Shown in pieces: positions 19,701-30,690 of a DNA stretch of 64,000 nt. The DNA is from Reticulitermes speratus (Eukaryota; Arthropoda; Insecta; Blattodea; Rhinotermitidae), in contig JAJKFL010000002.1 of assembly GCA_021186555.1 (NCBI GenBank), forward strand, positions 3,324,501 through 3,388,500, written 5' to 3'. Position 1 is the stretch's first letter. The number at the start of each line of letters is the position of its first letter. The notes beneath the pieces are model-generated. The model was not told where the DNA came from and searched no databases. It saw only the letters and a program-made list of their open reading frames with translations. A program made the translations under genes and the position numbers.

Positions 19701-20078
19701 TGTAATTCATTACGTCTTGATCCCATAGCGATGTTGCTGCATACTGACACGGATCAATTTCTCCCAGTGTTGCCTGGTCAATGCGGCTGTAGCGTGACTG
19801 TAGTGCAGTTACATCAAGACGGCTAACGGTTGTCCCAGCGAAACGCGGAAGGCGGTGTCGTAATTTGTACTTTGTACAGAGGACGCAAAGTAATGTGAAA
19901 CAATCAACAAATTTTTCAGCACATAACAACGTGAGGTTGCAGATAAGAACTTTGCTTCAGAGATAAGAGACACTTTAGTGGTTTACGTTACTTGTGCCGT
20001 ATATCTTTGATTGTACAAATCTTATGCAGACAAATGTACAGTTTTATGTTATTGAACACAACTTCTTATTAAAGACTG

Positions 20079-20122
20079 TCCGACATGTTTCGAACCTATA
20101 CAAGGTTCATCTTCAGGGGCTT
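20079..20122 (-). ncRNA. hammerhead-like ribozyme motif (left arm)
   Basis: Minus strand: CTGAAGA, T, stem GAACC/GGTTC (TTGTATA loop), GAA, ACATGT, C, GG. Confidence 0.6.
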
Positions 20123-20169
20123 GTTGAAATTACATCAGCTATACATCTGGTATTAAAGTTACATAAATA

Positions 20170-21025
20170 CTTAGAATGCCGTTAGATGTGTATCTAACGG
20201 CATTGTAAGAATCTGGTGTTAAAAGTTACATAAATTCTTACAATGTCGTTAGATGTGTATCTAACGGCATTGTAAGAATCTGGTGTTAAAAGTTGCATAA
20301 ATTCTTACAATGCCGTTAGATGTGTATCTAACGGCATTGTAAGAATCTGGTGTTAAAAGTTACATAAATTCTTACAACGCCGTTAGATGTGTATCTAACG
20401 GCATTGTAAGAATCTGGTTACATAAATTTACATAAAGTTACATAAATTCTTACAACGCCTTTAGATGTGTATCTAACGGCATTGTAAGAATCTGGTGTTA
20501 AAAGTTACATAAATTCTTACAATGCCGTTAGATGTGTATCTAACGGCATTGTAAGAATCTGGTGTTAAAAGTTACATAAATTCTTACAACGCCGTTAGAT
20601 GTGCATCTAACGGCATTGTAAGAATCTGGTGTTAAAAGTTACATAAATTCTTACAATGCCGTTAGATGTGTATCTAACGGCATTGTAAGAATCTGGTGTT
20701 AAAAGTTACATAAATTCTTACAATGCCGTTAGATGTGTATCTAACGGCATTGTAAGAATCTGGTGTTAAAAGTTACATAAATTCTTACAACGCCGTTAGA
20801 TGTGTATCTAACGGCATTGTAAGAATCTGGTGTTAAAAGTTACATAAATTCTTACAACGCCGTTAGATGTGTATCTAACGGCATTGTAAGAATCTGGTGT
20901 TAAAAGTTACATAAATTCTTACAACGCCGTTAGATGTGTATCTAACGGCATTGTAAGAATCTGGTGTTAAAAGTTACATAAATTCTTACAACGCCGTTAG
21001 ATGTGTATCTAACGGCATTGTAAGA
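20170..21025. repeat. 67-bp tandem array of perfect hairpins (13 copies)
   Basis: Each unit contains TTCTTACAATGCCGTTAGAT, a 4-nt GTGT loop and its exact reverse complement, then TGGTGTTAAAAGTTACATAA. Spacing is 67 bp except one 78-bp unit. A few units have C for T (AACGCC), which mispairs with the unchanged partner. Confidence 0.95.
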
Positions 21026-21074
21026 ATTTATGTAACTTTTAACACCAGATGTATAGCTGATGTAATTTCAACAA

Positions 21075-21116
21075 GCCCCTGAAGATGAACCTTGTATAGG
21101 TTCGAAACATGTCGGA
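21075..21116 (+). ncRNA. hammerhead-like ribozyme motif (right arm)
   Basis: Sense copy of the left-arm motif, with stem GAACC/GGTTC. Confidence 0.6.
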
Positions 21117-21194
21117 CAGTCTTTAATAAGAAGTTGTGTTGAACAACATAAAACTGTGTACATTTGTCTGCATAAGACTTGTACTTTAGTGGTT

Positions 21195-21555
21195 CTTCAG
21201 TGAGAGCACAGAAGGTTCCACTACACCCAGTCCTTGTTTTACGCTCTTTTGTTTTAAGCTTTTCTGCTTTAACGCCCCTTGACAGTTCACACAACTTAAT
21301 TTATCCTGTCTCATTTTCGATTTAACTCCCGGCTGGGTGCGTTCTATTACGCTAACCCATGATTTCTGATGGGGAATATCATTTTTGATTTACGTCTATT
21401 TGATTTACCCCCACATTTTCAGGAACGCAACAAGGGCGTAAAATACAAGGGCTGGGTGTACTAGATTTTTAAGTGGCAGGAATAAATGGAGTCTGCTCCC
21501 GCTCTTGAGGCGCCTTAATAACGGACCAAACAACATGTAACAACACACTAACAGA
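21195..21555. other. unique non-coding stretch
   Basis: Nothing recognised. Confidence 0.35.
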
Positions 21556-21559
21556 CGGG

Positions 21560-21812
21560 GGCACGCGGTGGCGCAGTTGGTTGAGGCACTGCGCTACAAA
21601 CCGGAACGTCGCGGGTTCGATTCCCGATTGTGTCACTGGAATTTTTTACTGACATAATCGTTTCGGTCGCACTATGGGCCTGGGGTCGACTCAGCCTCTA
21701 ACAGAAATGAGTACCAGGAATCTTTCTTGGGGGGTAAAGGCGGCCGGTGCGTAGGGCTGACAACCTTACCACCTTAATGTGCCTCAACCTCCTGGGATTG
21801 CTTTACCTTTAC
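21560..21812 (+). mobile_element. SINE family B, copy 2
   Basis: A box GTGGCGCAGTTGG and B box GGTTCGATTCC; body TTCGGTCGCACTATGGGCCT; 3' end TTTACCTTTACC. CAGACG flanks both sides. A short internal deletion lies near 21780. Confidence 0.9.
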
Positions 21813-22183
21813 CAGACGACACGACGAAATGTCTTCAGACTGTTTCGTTTAATTGACTTCGACAGTCTCCATTGTTCATGAGGTTAAGCAGAAGTCGTAC
21901 TGGGATACCTTGAGGCTGAACGATTCGAGAAGCTTCCAGCTGGCGTCTAGTCAAATATTCATAAAATTCCTTTCTTACATCAGCCTGCTAATGTGAGGTG
22001 TTGCATAACTCTTTATGCTCTTGACCGCAGAATTTCGAATCCCTACCCGTTCTGGTGTTTTATCATACGTCGGTATTGTCGCAGAACTAATGGACAGCGC
22101 CTGCAGAAGTCAAATGCAGCGGAGAGGACTCGGACCGGCTCCGATTGTGCGTGTAAATTTACAGTCCTTCTCGTAAGAGTAAC
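21813..22183. other. unique non-coding stretch
   Basis: Nothing recognised. Confidence 0.35.
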
Positions 22184-22191
22184 TTCTAGAC

Positions 22192-22674
22192 CAGTGGTTC
22201 CCAAAGTGAGCGGTACCGCCCCCTGGGGGTCGGTGGGATTACCGAGGTGGGCGCTAATAGGTACGAGAGGTGGAAGGGAGCGCTGTTATTATCACGGGGG
22301 GGGCGCTAGTAGACAAGTAGTGCATTTATTTTTATAATAAAATTCAAATAAAGTAATTTTTGTGTTGAAAATAAAAAATGAACTAAATTTCTTAGTATTT
22401 TAATTTATGAATCTTATTCAAGCACATATTGTTTTTAATAAACTATTGTTGGATGAATTATTGTTAATTATAAAAATAAAATAAATATTAATTTATTAAT
22501 TAACACATAAAACATTAAGTTTAACTCTTATAATTTTATTTAAACGATTTTTTAAATATAAAATAAAAGTGGAAACAAAAGCGCATTTATGTTTTTTAAA
22601 AAAGATAGGGGGGCGCTGTGGGTGTGTATATGGAACCAAGGGGGCGGTGGACCGAAAAAGTTTGGGAACCGCTG
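22192..22674. mobile_element. non-autonomous hAT element with 8-bp TSD
   Basis: Ends CAGTGGTTCCCAAAGTGAGC and inverted TTTGGGAACCGCTG. TSD TTCTAGAC / TTCTAGAA at 22184-22191 and 22675-22682 (one mismatch). AT-rich 483-bp body, no ORF. Classic hAT end structure. Confidence 0.9.
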
Positions 22675-22689
22675 TTCTAGAAGAAGACC

Positions 22690-22850
22690 AGTATGGAGCG
22701 TTGGTGGAATGATTCTGACAGGAGAAAACCGAAGTACTCTGAAAAAAAATCGGTCACTGCCACTTTATTCACCACACATCTCACGTGGACTGACCTGGGA
22801 TCGAACCCAGACCTCCGCGGTGAGGTACCGGCGACTTGCAAGTTGCTCTA
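22690..22850 (-). mobile_element. SINE family E, copy 3
   Basis: Antisense GGAGAAAACCGAAGTACTCT ... TGGGATCGAACCCAGACCTC. Confidence 0.75.
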
Positions 22851-22880
22851 CGAATTTAACGTACACTTTACTTAAAGGCA

Positions 22881-23792
22881 CAGTCCGTACCGCGCAGTAA
22901 ACACACTCCGTCTCAGTTATACAAACCAGTCAGTTAATGCTGTACAGTGAAATAATCGCTGTTTGTTCTGAGATCCACACAAAACACACAAATACAGTCC
23001 GTACCGCGCAGTAAACACACTCCGTCTCAGTTATACAAACCAGTCAGTTAATGCTGTACAGTGAAATAATCGCTGTTTGTTCTGAGATCCACACAAAACA
23101 CACAAATACAGTCCGTACCGCGCAGTAAACACACTCCGTCTCAGTTATACAAACCAGTCAGTTAATGTTGTACAGTGAAATAATCGCTGTTTGTTCTGAG
23201 ATCCACACAAAACACATAAATACAGTCCGTACCGCGCAGTAAACACACTCCGTCTCAGTTATACAAACCAGTCAGTTAATGCTGTACAGTGAAATAATCG
23301 CTGTTTGTTCTGAGATCCACACAAAACACATAAATACAGTCCGTACCGCGCAGTAAACACACTCCGTCTCAGTTATACAAACCAGTCAGTTAATGCTGTA
23401 CAGTGAAATAATCGCTGTTTGTTCTGAGATCCACACAAAACACATAAATACAGTCCGTACCGCGCAGTAAACACACTCCGTCTCAGTTATACAAACCAGT
23501 CAGTTAATGCTGTACAGTGAAATAATCGCTGTTTGTTCTGAGATCCACACAAAACACATAAATACAGTCCGTACCGCGCAGTAAACACACTCCGTCTCAG
23601 TTATACAAACCAGTCAGTTAATGCTGTACAGTGAAATAATCGCTGTTTGTTCTGAGATCCACACAAAACATAAATACAGTCCGTACCGCGCAGTAAACAC
23701 ACTCCGTCTCAGTTATACAAACCAGTCAGTTAATGTTGTACAGTGAAATAATCGCTGTTTGTTCTGAGATCCACACAAAACACATAAATACA
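22881..23792. repeat. 114-bp tandem repeat, 8 copies
   Basis: Copies start with CAGTCCGTACCGCGCAGTAA at 22881, 22995, 23109, 23223, 23337, 23451, 23565 and 23677. One copy lacks 2 bp (CA). Very few substitutions. Confidence 0.95.
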
Positions 23793-23930
23793 CTGTGTGG
23801 GCAGAACGTAGAATTTGTGAACGTTAAACATGGCGGTACATATAGTAACCACTGGGCTTTAAAGGCTTGCAGTACTTTGCGCCGATACCGCGCAAAATGG
23901 CTTGAACAATTTTTACACAGGTCCGTGTAT
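23793..23930 (+). repeat. probable interspersed repeat with a peptide-like frame
   Basis: Reads CGQNVEFVNVKHGGTYSNHW in a plus-strand frame. I recall closely similar peptides in many unrelated termite and cockroach gene models, which suggests a common repeat rather than a gene. Confidence 0.35.
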
Positions 23931-24523
23931 TTCCAAGTATTACCACAAAATAACACCGCCAAACAGATAAAACGTTAAACAAACATGATATGAAATGTAT
24001 TAGTGCGGAAAGAAATAAAACCCAGCATATTTTCGTGATATTGTCATTGCTGTGAGTTATATTAATTCTGTAAACAGTTTTGTCCTTGGACTGTGGTCAA
24101 TAGGTCTCTAAGACAAGTACCATCTGTTTCAATGACTCGACCTCAATTAGCTATTGATCCCAAACAACGATCGCAGTCCAGTACAGACTGGATTCGGTTC
24201 ATGTACATATCAGAGGTCACAGAATTTATCAGAGAGGATTTATTTTATATATTTACGTTTAGAACATGAAAATGTATAAATAATTGTCACAGAATGACCC
24301 TAACGTACTTAGGGGCGTAAATGTATTTCTATCGATACTCTCCATATTTATTTCAGATTGGGGTGAAATTCCGTTTAAGATATCTAGACATAATTCTGTT
24401 GAGCATTTGTGACTTTCGTAAAAAACATCGGTGCAGGGAGCACCGTACTGTTCTGACGGTCGTAAATGAAATTACATCTCATATGCGGTAAATAGCATTT
24501 GGAAAGTAAACGAAAGCCTTGGT
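23931..24523. other. unique non-coding stretch
   Basis: Nothing recognised. Confidence 0.35.
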
Positions 24524-24537
24524 AAAGTCTGTATATT

Positions 24538-24793
24538 CCCCCCCCCCTATGGCTCAACACCCCTTTTCGGGTGCCTAGGCCTCTTCATTTTCGAGGCTTC
24601 ACGATCATACTCAGACACACCAAACTCTAGGACTCCTCTGGACGAGTGATCAGCCCGTCCAGAGACCTCTACCTGACAACACACAACTCACAACAGACAG
24701 ACATACATGCCTCCGGTGGGATTCGAACCCGCGATCCCAGTAAGCGAGCGGCCGTAGACCCACGCCTTAGACCGAGCGGCCACTGGGATCGAC
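24538..24793 (-). mobile_element. SINE family C, copy 2, with 14-bp TSD
   Basis: TSD AAAGTCTGTATATT at 24524-24537 and 24794-24807. Antisense B box GGATTCGAACCCGCGATCCC. Confidence 0.95.
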
Positions 24794-24807
24794 AAAGTCT
24801 GTATATT

Positions 24808-25188
24808 ACGTCACTGATTACAGAATTTACAGTTTTGTAACTTCCGTAATTTAAATTGGTACTGCCATTACATTGTAAAGTGTTAATTACATACTGTGAT
24901 TATATTTTGTGTTACTGTGTTAGGCACGCTTTGGTGTCAATTAACCGGTATATAAGGATCATGACGGCCGGGTTCCTGCTCGTAAATATTGTCTTGTTTT
25001 TGCAACTTGTTATGATTATCAAGTGGCAGTTAATTCAGTTCAAGTTGAGGCTTTATTGACTTATAATTGTGGAATCTAAAAATAGGTGCCCCATTTGCTA
25101 TTGGTGTTGGCAGAGAATAAAAATACATTGGATAAATATCTTGTTTGTCAGTGCGGGAATATCGCAAAGTATCGCCAAAAAAAAAATA
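24808..25188. other. unique non-coding stretch
   Basis: AT-rich; nothing recognised. Confidence 0.35.
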
Positions 25189-25270
25189 TACAGGGCATAC
25201 ACAAAATAATGGTGCGATTTTAATAGTGAACACTATTAAAACCGCACCATTCTTTTGTGTATACTCTGTA
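25189..25270. mobile_element. palindromic mariner-type MITE, copy 11
   Basis: 82 bp in TA sites; standard centre. Confidence 0.95.
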
Positions 25271-25445
25271 TATAGGTTGTACATGTTATTTTGCAGATAG
25301 GCGAGTGTTACCACTTTGCAGCTATTTACTGAACAGATGTTAATGAAATTAGGCACTAAAATCCTAATGAAAACCTGAGGGGTGGAAATGAGCCCAACAT
25401 AATTACATGTTGATTTTGAACCATGTGATAAACTGTGAGAGATTT

Positions 25446-25619
25446 TAGGCTTCCCCCCCCCCCCCCCCGCGGTGTAAATGAGGTCTTCCCTCTTCTGGGA
25501 TTTATGCAGCGTCGATTTATAGTTACCGACGTTTCGGGACAGCTTATCGGTTCCATCTTCAGGGGTTAAGCAGTCCCAAGAAGAATTCTGCGTAACATCC
25601 CAGAAGAGCAAAGACCTCA
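25446..25619 (-). mobile_element. foldback-family ribozyme element, minus-oriented
   Basis: Tail at left (GGCTTCC, 16-C run, CGCGGTGTAAATG), short arms GGTCTTCCCTCTTCTGGGAT and the inverted copy at about 25597-25619. TSD not clear. Confidence 0.65.
25521..25569 (-). ncRNA. hammerhead-like ribozyme motif (GGRAC stem family)
   Basis: Minus strand: CTGAAGA, T, GGAAC...GTCCC, GAA, ACGT, C, GGTAAC. The last C would give a GTC cleavage triplet. Confidence 0.5.
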
Positions 25620-25783
25620 AACTACGGTTTTGTATGATCTGTTATACGAGCTTGCTGGACTTGTTCATTGTGTGAGACAGACATTTTTATAATAATCTTA
25701 TGAAGCCCGTTGACATTTCAGAGATGACAGTTCCCATATAAGCTGTTTTCACATATAACTCTTCCCTTGATCTACTACTGCAG

Positions 25784-25830
25784 GTATATAGCACTTGGAC
25801 AGTATGGTCAAGTCACAGGTTGTGAACTCG
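25784..25830 (+). CDS. candidate 47-nt exon
   Basis: A pyrimidine-rich acceptor (CTTCCCTTGATCTACTACTG then CAG) and donor CTCG|GTAAGT bound a short open piece reading YIALGQYGQVTGCEL. The splice sites are good, the peptide is unfamiliar, and the frame also stays open past the donor for 100 codons. It is on the opposite strand from the exon at 1248-1383. Confidence 0.25.
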
Positions 25831-26364
25831 GTAAGTTTCTTGAAGGCATCTTAATACAAACTGTGCTGCCACCTAGGGATAAGTTTGTTCAGTTAGGGTC
25901 GAGGCTGCAGTACCGAACGGAGCGTAAATACTGTTCCTCTCGACTGTATCATAAAGACAGATTTGTTCGTCAGTCAGTGCCACCTGGTGTACGTATCGTC
26001 AGTTATAAGAACGACTTGCTACATGGGGACAGAATGACGACAGAATTTCAAGTATTAAGCATGTGTGTCTATATACATATATCGCTATTGTTTTTTGGGG
26101 CGTCTGCATTGGTAATTGCAAATAGCCTCGTCGTGTATTGCTGTTGAGAACTGATGGAATATTTGTATAATCTGGTATTGGCAAGTTTTGGTAAAATATG
26201 TTTATAAGTTCCAATTTTGCGTTAGAATCCGTTAGCTGTAACGGACACGTAGCATGCATTTCCATATGTCTGTTGTTAACATGTCAACTGTGCGCGGTAC
26301 ATATGTCTTTATAATGTTGTGGATGCATAGGCTTGTCAAAGGCACGCTCTCTGTGATTAGGCTT
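25831..26364. other. unique stretch
   Basis: Nothing recognised beyond the open frame running out of 25784-25830. Confidence 0.3.
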
Positions 26365-26626
26365 TATTTTCCCTATGGCTCGACAGCCCTATATGGGCCT
26401 GGGCCTCCTCGTTTCGTCGAGGCTTCACGATCACACATTAGACACACCACACTCGGTAGGACTCCTCTGGACGAGTGATCAGCCCGTCGCACAGACCTCT
26501 ACCTGACAACACACATCACTCACAACAGACAGACATCCATGCCCACGGTGGGATTCGAACCCACGATCCCAGTAAGCGAACGGCCGTAGACCGACGCCTT
26601 AGACCGCGCGGCCACTGGGATCGGCG
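26365..26626 (-). mobile_element. SINE family C, copy 3
   Basis: Antisense; GTGGGATTCGAACCCACGAT B box region, ends GGCCACTGGGATCGGC. GATTAG on both sides. Confidence 0.9.
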
Positions 26627-26828
26627 ATTAGACAATATATAACATCAAATGCCAACACCTTAGTCGCGTTGGGCCATGCTTCTTACACGTGCTGTAATCC
26701 ATACTAATCCTACCTACACGAACAACCACTTCCACTGCCCTTTATCTGATCGCGATACTGGGTCGCAAAGTCTGCGTCCTGATAGGAAAAGAAGAAGAAA
26801 GGAAGTAGAAGGAGAAAAAGAAGCAGGA

Positions 26829-26928
26829 TAGCTAGTATAGTATAGTAGTAAGTAGTAGTAGTAGTAGTAGTAGTAGTATAGTAGTAGTATAGTAGTATAG
26901 AGTAGTAGTAGTAAGTAGTAGTAGTAGT

Positions 26929-26972
<44 letters not shown>

Positions 26973-26986
26973 TAGTAGTAGTAGTA

Positions 26987-27042
<56 letters not shown>

Positions 27043-27050
27043 AGTAGTAA
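26829..27050. repeat. (TAG)n-rich microsatellite
   Basis: About 220 bp of TAG units with irregular TAT and TAAG breaks, giving an artificial poly-Tyr frame on the minus strand. Confidence 0.95.
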
Positions 27051-27065
27051 AAGGTGAAGATAAAG

Positions 27066-27318
27066 CGCCGATCCCAGTGGCCGCGCGGTCTAAGGCGTGG
27101 TCTGCGGCCGCTGGCTTACTGGGATTGCGGGTTCGAATCCAACCGGGGGCATGGATGTCTGTCTCTTGTGAGTGTTGTGTGTTGTCAGGTAGAGGTCTCT
27201 GCGACGGGCTGATCACTCGTCCAGAGGAGTCCTACCGAGTGTGGTGTGTCTTGAGTGTGATCGTGTAGCCTCGATAATGAGGCGGCATAGGCCCCCAAGG
27301 GGCTGTCGAACCATTGGG
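27066..27318 (+). mobile_element. SINE family C, copy 4
   Basis: GCCGATCCCAGTGGCCGCGC head, B box GGTTCGAATCC, tail CCCCCAAGGGGCTGTCGAAC. Confidence 0.9.
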
Positions 27319-27349
27319 GGAAAAAATAAATAAATAAAGCAATCCATTT

Positions 27350-27440
27350 ACATGCCTGGACAGACCCTTAGGGTTCCAGAAGGTTAAGGCTCCCAGAATT
27401 CTAGACAATCGGCACAGGAAGGTGGTAAGGTTGTCAGCCC
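27350..27440 (-). mobile_element. SINE family B, copy 3 (3' fragment)
   Basis: Antisense CTGGACAGACCCTTAGGGTT ... GGTAAGGTTGTCAGCCC. Confidence 0.75.
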
Positions 27441-27465
27441 AATTTTGTGTAATTGTTGGTTAATA

Positions 27466-27520
27466 GTAAAAGGTAAAGATCTCTCTAGAACGGGCCATGA
27501 AGGCCCAGAGGGGGAGTAAA
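27466..27520 (-). mobile_element. SINE family A, copy 6 (3' fragment)
   Basis: Antisense AAAGGTAAAGATCTCTCTAG ... CCATGAAGGCCCAGAGG. Confidence 0.75.
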
Positions 27521-28107
27521 AAAATAAAAAATATGATTCAAACCAATTTCTTGGGTGTGGAAGCCACCTTCGTCTGCAGTGTGCACATACAGGATGATTC
27601 TGTGTGTGTACGTATGTATGTGTGTATGTATGTTTATGTGATGTGTTCCTTCGCTTATGATCGTAACTGTATCGTTAACAATACGTATCATCACGCGAAA
27701 GCCGTGCCAAAGCACGTTGTCTCATCGTCGATTACACTAAACGCTTTAAGGAGTATCCGATTGTCTTTGGTTCTCCTATACACGTGATGGGCCCATGCTA
27801 CCAGCAAGTGACACTGTAAACACGTCGGTCTGCTTTGCAGTCAAGAACGGCCTATCTTTAACACCTTCCAGCTTTCTTTGTGGCCAGTCCTTCAGCAAAG
27901 AACGAACACATTTGCGCGGTTCTGTGCAAATACTGGCCAACTCACACGCGATTACGATTTGACCCTGGGATAATTGTCCTATCCTTGTACACTTTCTACA
28001 TGTGTACCAAATCGCTATACAAAATATCAGAATCTGTTTTTGGTAGGATGTCGTCTGAGGGTCTTCTGTAACATGCTTGTAGGTGGAAATATAATAATAT
28101 ATAATAA
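27521..28107. other. unique stretch with no supported gene
   Basis: Open frames on both strands (for example 27776-28117 minus) lack recognisable similarity. A TGTA-rich run lies at 27600-27640. Confidence 0.35.
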
Positions 28108-28432
28108 TAATAATCATGGCTCAACAGCCCTATATGGGCTCGGGCCTCCTCTTTCCGAGGTTACTGGGTCGTGCGCATTCGTGGCAGTTGGTGACTGGCC
28201 AACTGGCCGCGCTACTGTTCTATCGATCCTGATGTGACCGCCAGAGCCATCTGGCAGGCAGTCAGGAGACTTGGGTGAGAAATAGCCTCTTAATTTTGCT
28301 TACAAGCACTACTAGTTCTATTCATGCCCGTAGGTTCTTTTACATGCCGTAAATCTACGACATGGGACCGACGGCTTTACTTCCCCTCCGAAGGAAGTGG
28401 TGCTACGGATTTTTATCACCCTTAAAAATGTA
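28108..28432 (-). mobile_element. tRNA-derived SINE family D, head-truncated
   Basis: Antisense of the copy at 39084-39372: AGAGCCATCTGGC, CATGCCCGTAGGTTCTTTTA, TACGGATTTTTATCACCCTT. The tRNA-like head is missing. Confidence 0.75.
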
Positions 28433-28860
28433 GGTGGAAATACTTTTCTATATTCTCGGTTTGTGGACCTCATCTGTATAGATTGTAAGGAAGTGATTCC
28501 GTCTATAGACATACCGCACATTTATAAGGCTTGGGCTGGTCACAGGCACAGGTCATTCAATTATATTTTGAGGCACAGACTTTTTCACTGCTTAAGAAAA
28601 ATTAAGTTGTAAGGGGATGGAGAAAATTACAAATTTTTTCCGTCTCATAAGACGTATTTTTTTTTTCTGAAAATATCCCCAAAAAATCACCCTGTGTCTG
28701 AACACCGCATGTTAGATTGTCGTGCAAATAGGCTATTATAGGGCGCGTCTTATCAATTGTAGCGTCTTATGAGGTGCAAAATATTGTATAAAATGTCTAC
28801 TTCCTTTGTTGGTATAATTATTGAAATTGTTTGTTCAAGGAGGGTTTATCGGGGAGATGG
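28433..28860. other. unique stretch with a possible DNA-transposon scrap
   Basis: CGTCTTATAAGACG-like pieces at 28645-28775 (TCTCATAAGACGTAT; GCGCGTCTTATCAATTGTAG; GCGTCTTATGAGG) recall some pogo-type repeats. Confidence 0.3.
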
Positions 28861-28865
28861 AGAAA

Positions 28866-30612
28866 AGAAAATACTGACATAGGGCTATATGAAATTGTTA
28901 GTAGAAAATACTGACATAGGGCTATATGAAATTGTTAGTAGAAAATACTGACATAGGGCTATATGAAATTGTTAGTAGAAAATACTGACATAGGGCTATA
29001 TGAAATTGTTAGTAGAAAATACTGACATAGGGCTATATGAAATTGTTAGTAGAAAATACTGACATAGGGCTATATGAAATTGTTAGTAGAAAATACTGAC
29101 ATAGGGCTATATGAAATTGTTAGTAGAAAATACTGACATAGGGCTATATGAAATGTTAGTAGAAAATACTGACATAGGGCTATATGAAATTGTTAGTAGA
29201 AAATACTGACATAGGGCTATATGAAATTGTTAGTAGAAAATACTGACATAGGGCTATATGAAATTGTTAGTAGAAAATACTGACATAGGGCTATATGAAA
29301 TTGTTAGTAGAAAATACTGACATAGGGCTATATGAAATTGTTAGTAGAAAATACTGACATAGGGCTATATGAAATTGTTAGTAGAAAATACTGACATAGG
29401 GCTATATTAAATTGTTAGTAGAAAATACTGACATAGGGCTATATGAAATTGTTAGTAGAAAATACTGACATAGGGCTATATGAAATTGTTAGTAGAAAAT
29501 ACTGACATAGGGCTATATGAAATTGTTAGTAGAAAATACTGACATAGGGCTATATGAAATTGTTAGTAGAAAATACTGACATAGGGCTATATGAAATTGT
29601 TAGTAGAAAATACTGACATAGGGCTATATGAAATTGTTAGTAGAAAATACTGACATAGGGCTATATGAAATTGTTAGTAGAAAATACTGACATAGGGCTA
29701 TATGAAATTGTTAGTAGAAAATACTGACATAGGGCTATATGAAATTGTTAGTAGAAAATACTGACATAGGGCTATATTAAATTGTTAGTAGAAAATACTG
29801 ACATAGGGCTATATGAAATTGTTAGTAGAAAATACTGACATAGGGCTATATGAAATTGTTAGTAGAAAATACTGACATAGGGCTATATGAAATTGTTAGT
29901 AGAAAATACTGACATAGGGCTATATGAAATTGTTAGTAGAAAATACTGACATAGGGCTATAGAAATTGTTAGTAGAAAATACTGACATAGGGCTATATGA
30001 AATTGTTAGTAGAAAATACTGACATAGGGCTATATGAAATTGTTAGTAGAAAATACTGACATAGGGCTATATGAAATTGTTAGTAGAAAATACTGACATA
30101 GGGCTATATTAAATTGTTAGTAGAAAATACTGACATAGGATTATATGAAATTGTTAGTGGAAAATACTGACATAGGATTATATGAAATTGTTAGTGGAAT
30201 ATACTGACATAGGATTATATGAAATTGTTAGTAGAAAATACTGACATAGGGCTATATTAAATTGTTAGTAGAAAATACTGACATAGGATTATATGAAATT
30301 GTTAGTGGAAAATACTGACATAGGATTATATGAAATTGTTAGTGGAATATACTGACATAGGATTATATGAAATTGTTAGTAGAAAATACTGACTTAGGAT
30401 TATATGAAATTGTTAGTGGAAAATACTGACATAAAGTTATATGAAATTGTTAGTGGAAAATACTGACATAGGATTATATGAAATTGTTAGTAGAAAATAC
30501 TGACTTAGGATTATATGAAATTGTTAGTGGAAAATACTGACATAAGATTATATGAAATTGTTAGTGGAAAATACTGACATAGGATTATATAAAATTGTTA
30601 GTAGAAAATTCA
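28866..30612. repeat. 37-bp tandem array, about 47 copies
   Basis: Unit AGAAAATACTGACATAGGGC plus TATATGAAATTGTTAGT. About 34 homogeneous copies (to ~30130) are followed by diverged copies with AGGATTATATG and GTGG endings. The diverged part itself shows a multi-unit pattern that repeats once, so duplication also acted on blocks. Confidence 0.95.
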
Positions 30613-30639
30613 TAGGAATATACCACTGGAAAGAATAAT

Positions 30640-30690
30640 ACATAGCTGAAGATACATTGTCCTTATAGGAACCGAAATATGGATGCGAAA
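30640..30690 (+). ncRNA. very degenerate hammerhead-like motif next to the 37-bp array
   Basis: CTGAAGA-T...GTCCTTATAGGAAC-CGAAATATGG has the order of the core elements with weak pairing. May be chance. Confidence 0.2.

Larger units (their letters stand above)
19984..21182 (-). mobile_element. large ribozyme foldback element with 13 internal tandem hairpins
   Basis: A 12-bp TSD, ACTTTAGTGGTT, lies at 19972-19983 and 21183-21194. Arms of about 145-150 bp (20015-20165 and 21025-21180) are near-perfect inverted copies, each with the hammerhead-like motif. The minus-oriented tail is the extra left 31 nt (GTGCCGTATAT). The centre is the 67-bp hairpin array. No ORF. A related single arm is at 59998-60200. 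Confidence 0.9.

Noticed and set aside
20170-21025. CRISPR-like array
   Set aside because: Regular palindromic repeats, but the units are continuous without unique spacers, and the setting is an insect foldback element.
19984-21182. Ordinary DNA transposon with terminal inverted repeats
   Set aside because: The end is asymmetric (tail on one side), the TSD is 12 bp, and sister elements have 12-14 bp TSDs; a retrotransposition origin fits better.
26710-27216. 168-codon minus-strand frame rich in Tyr and Leu
   Set aside because: Trinucleotide microsatellite plus SINE sequence.
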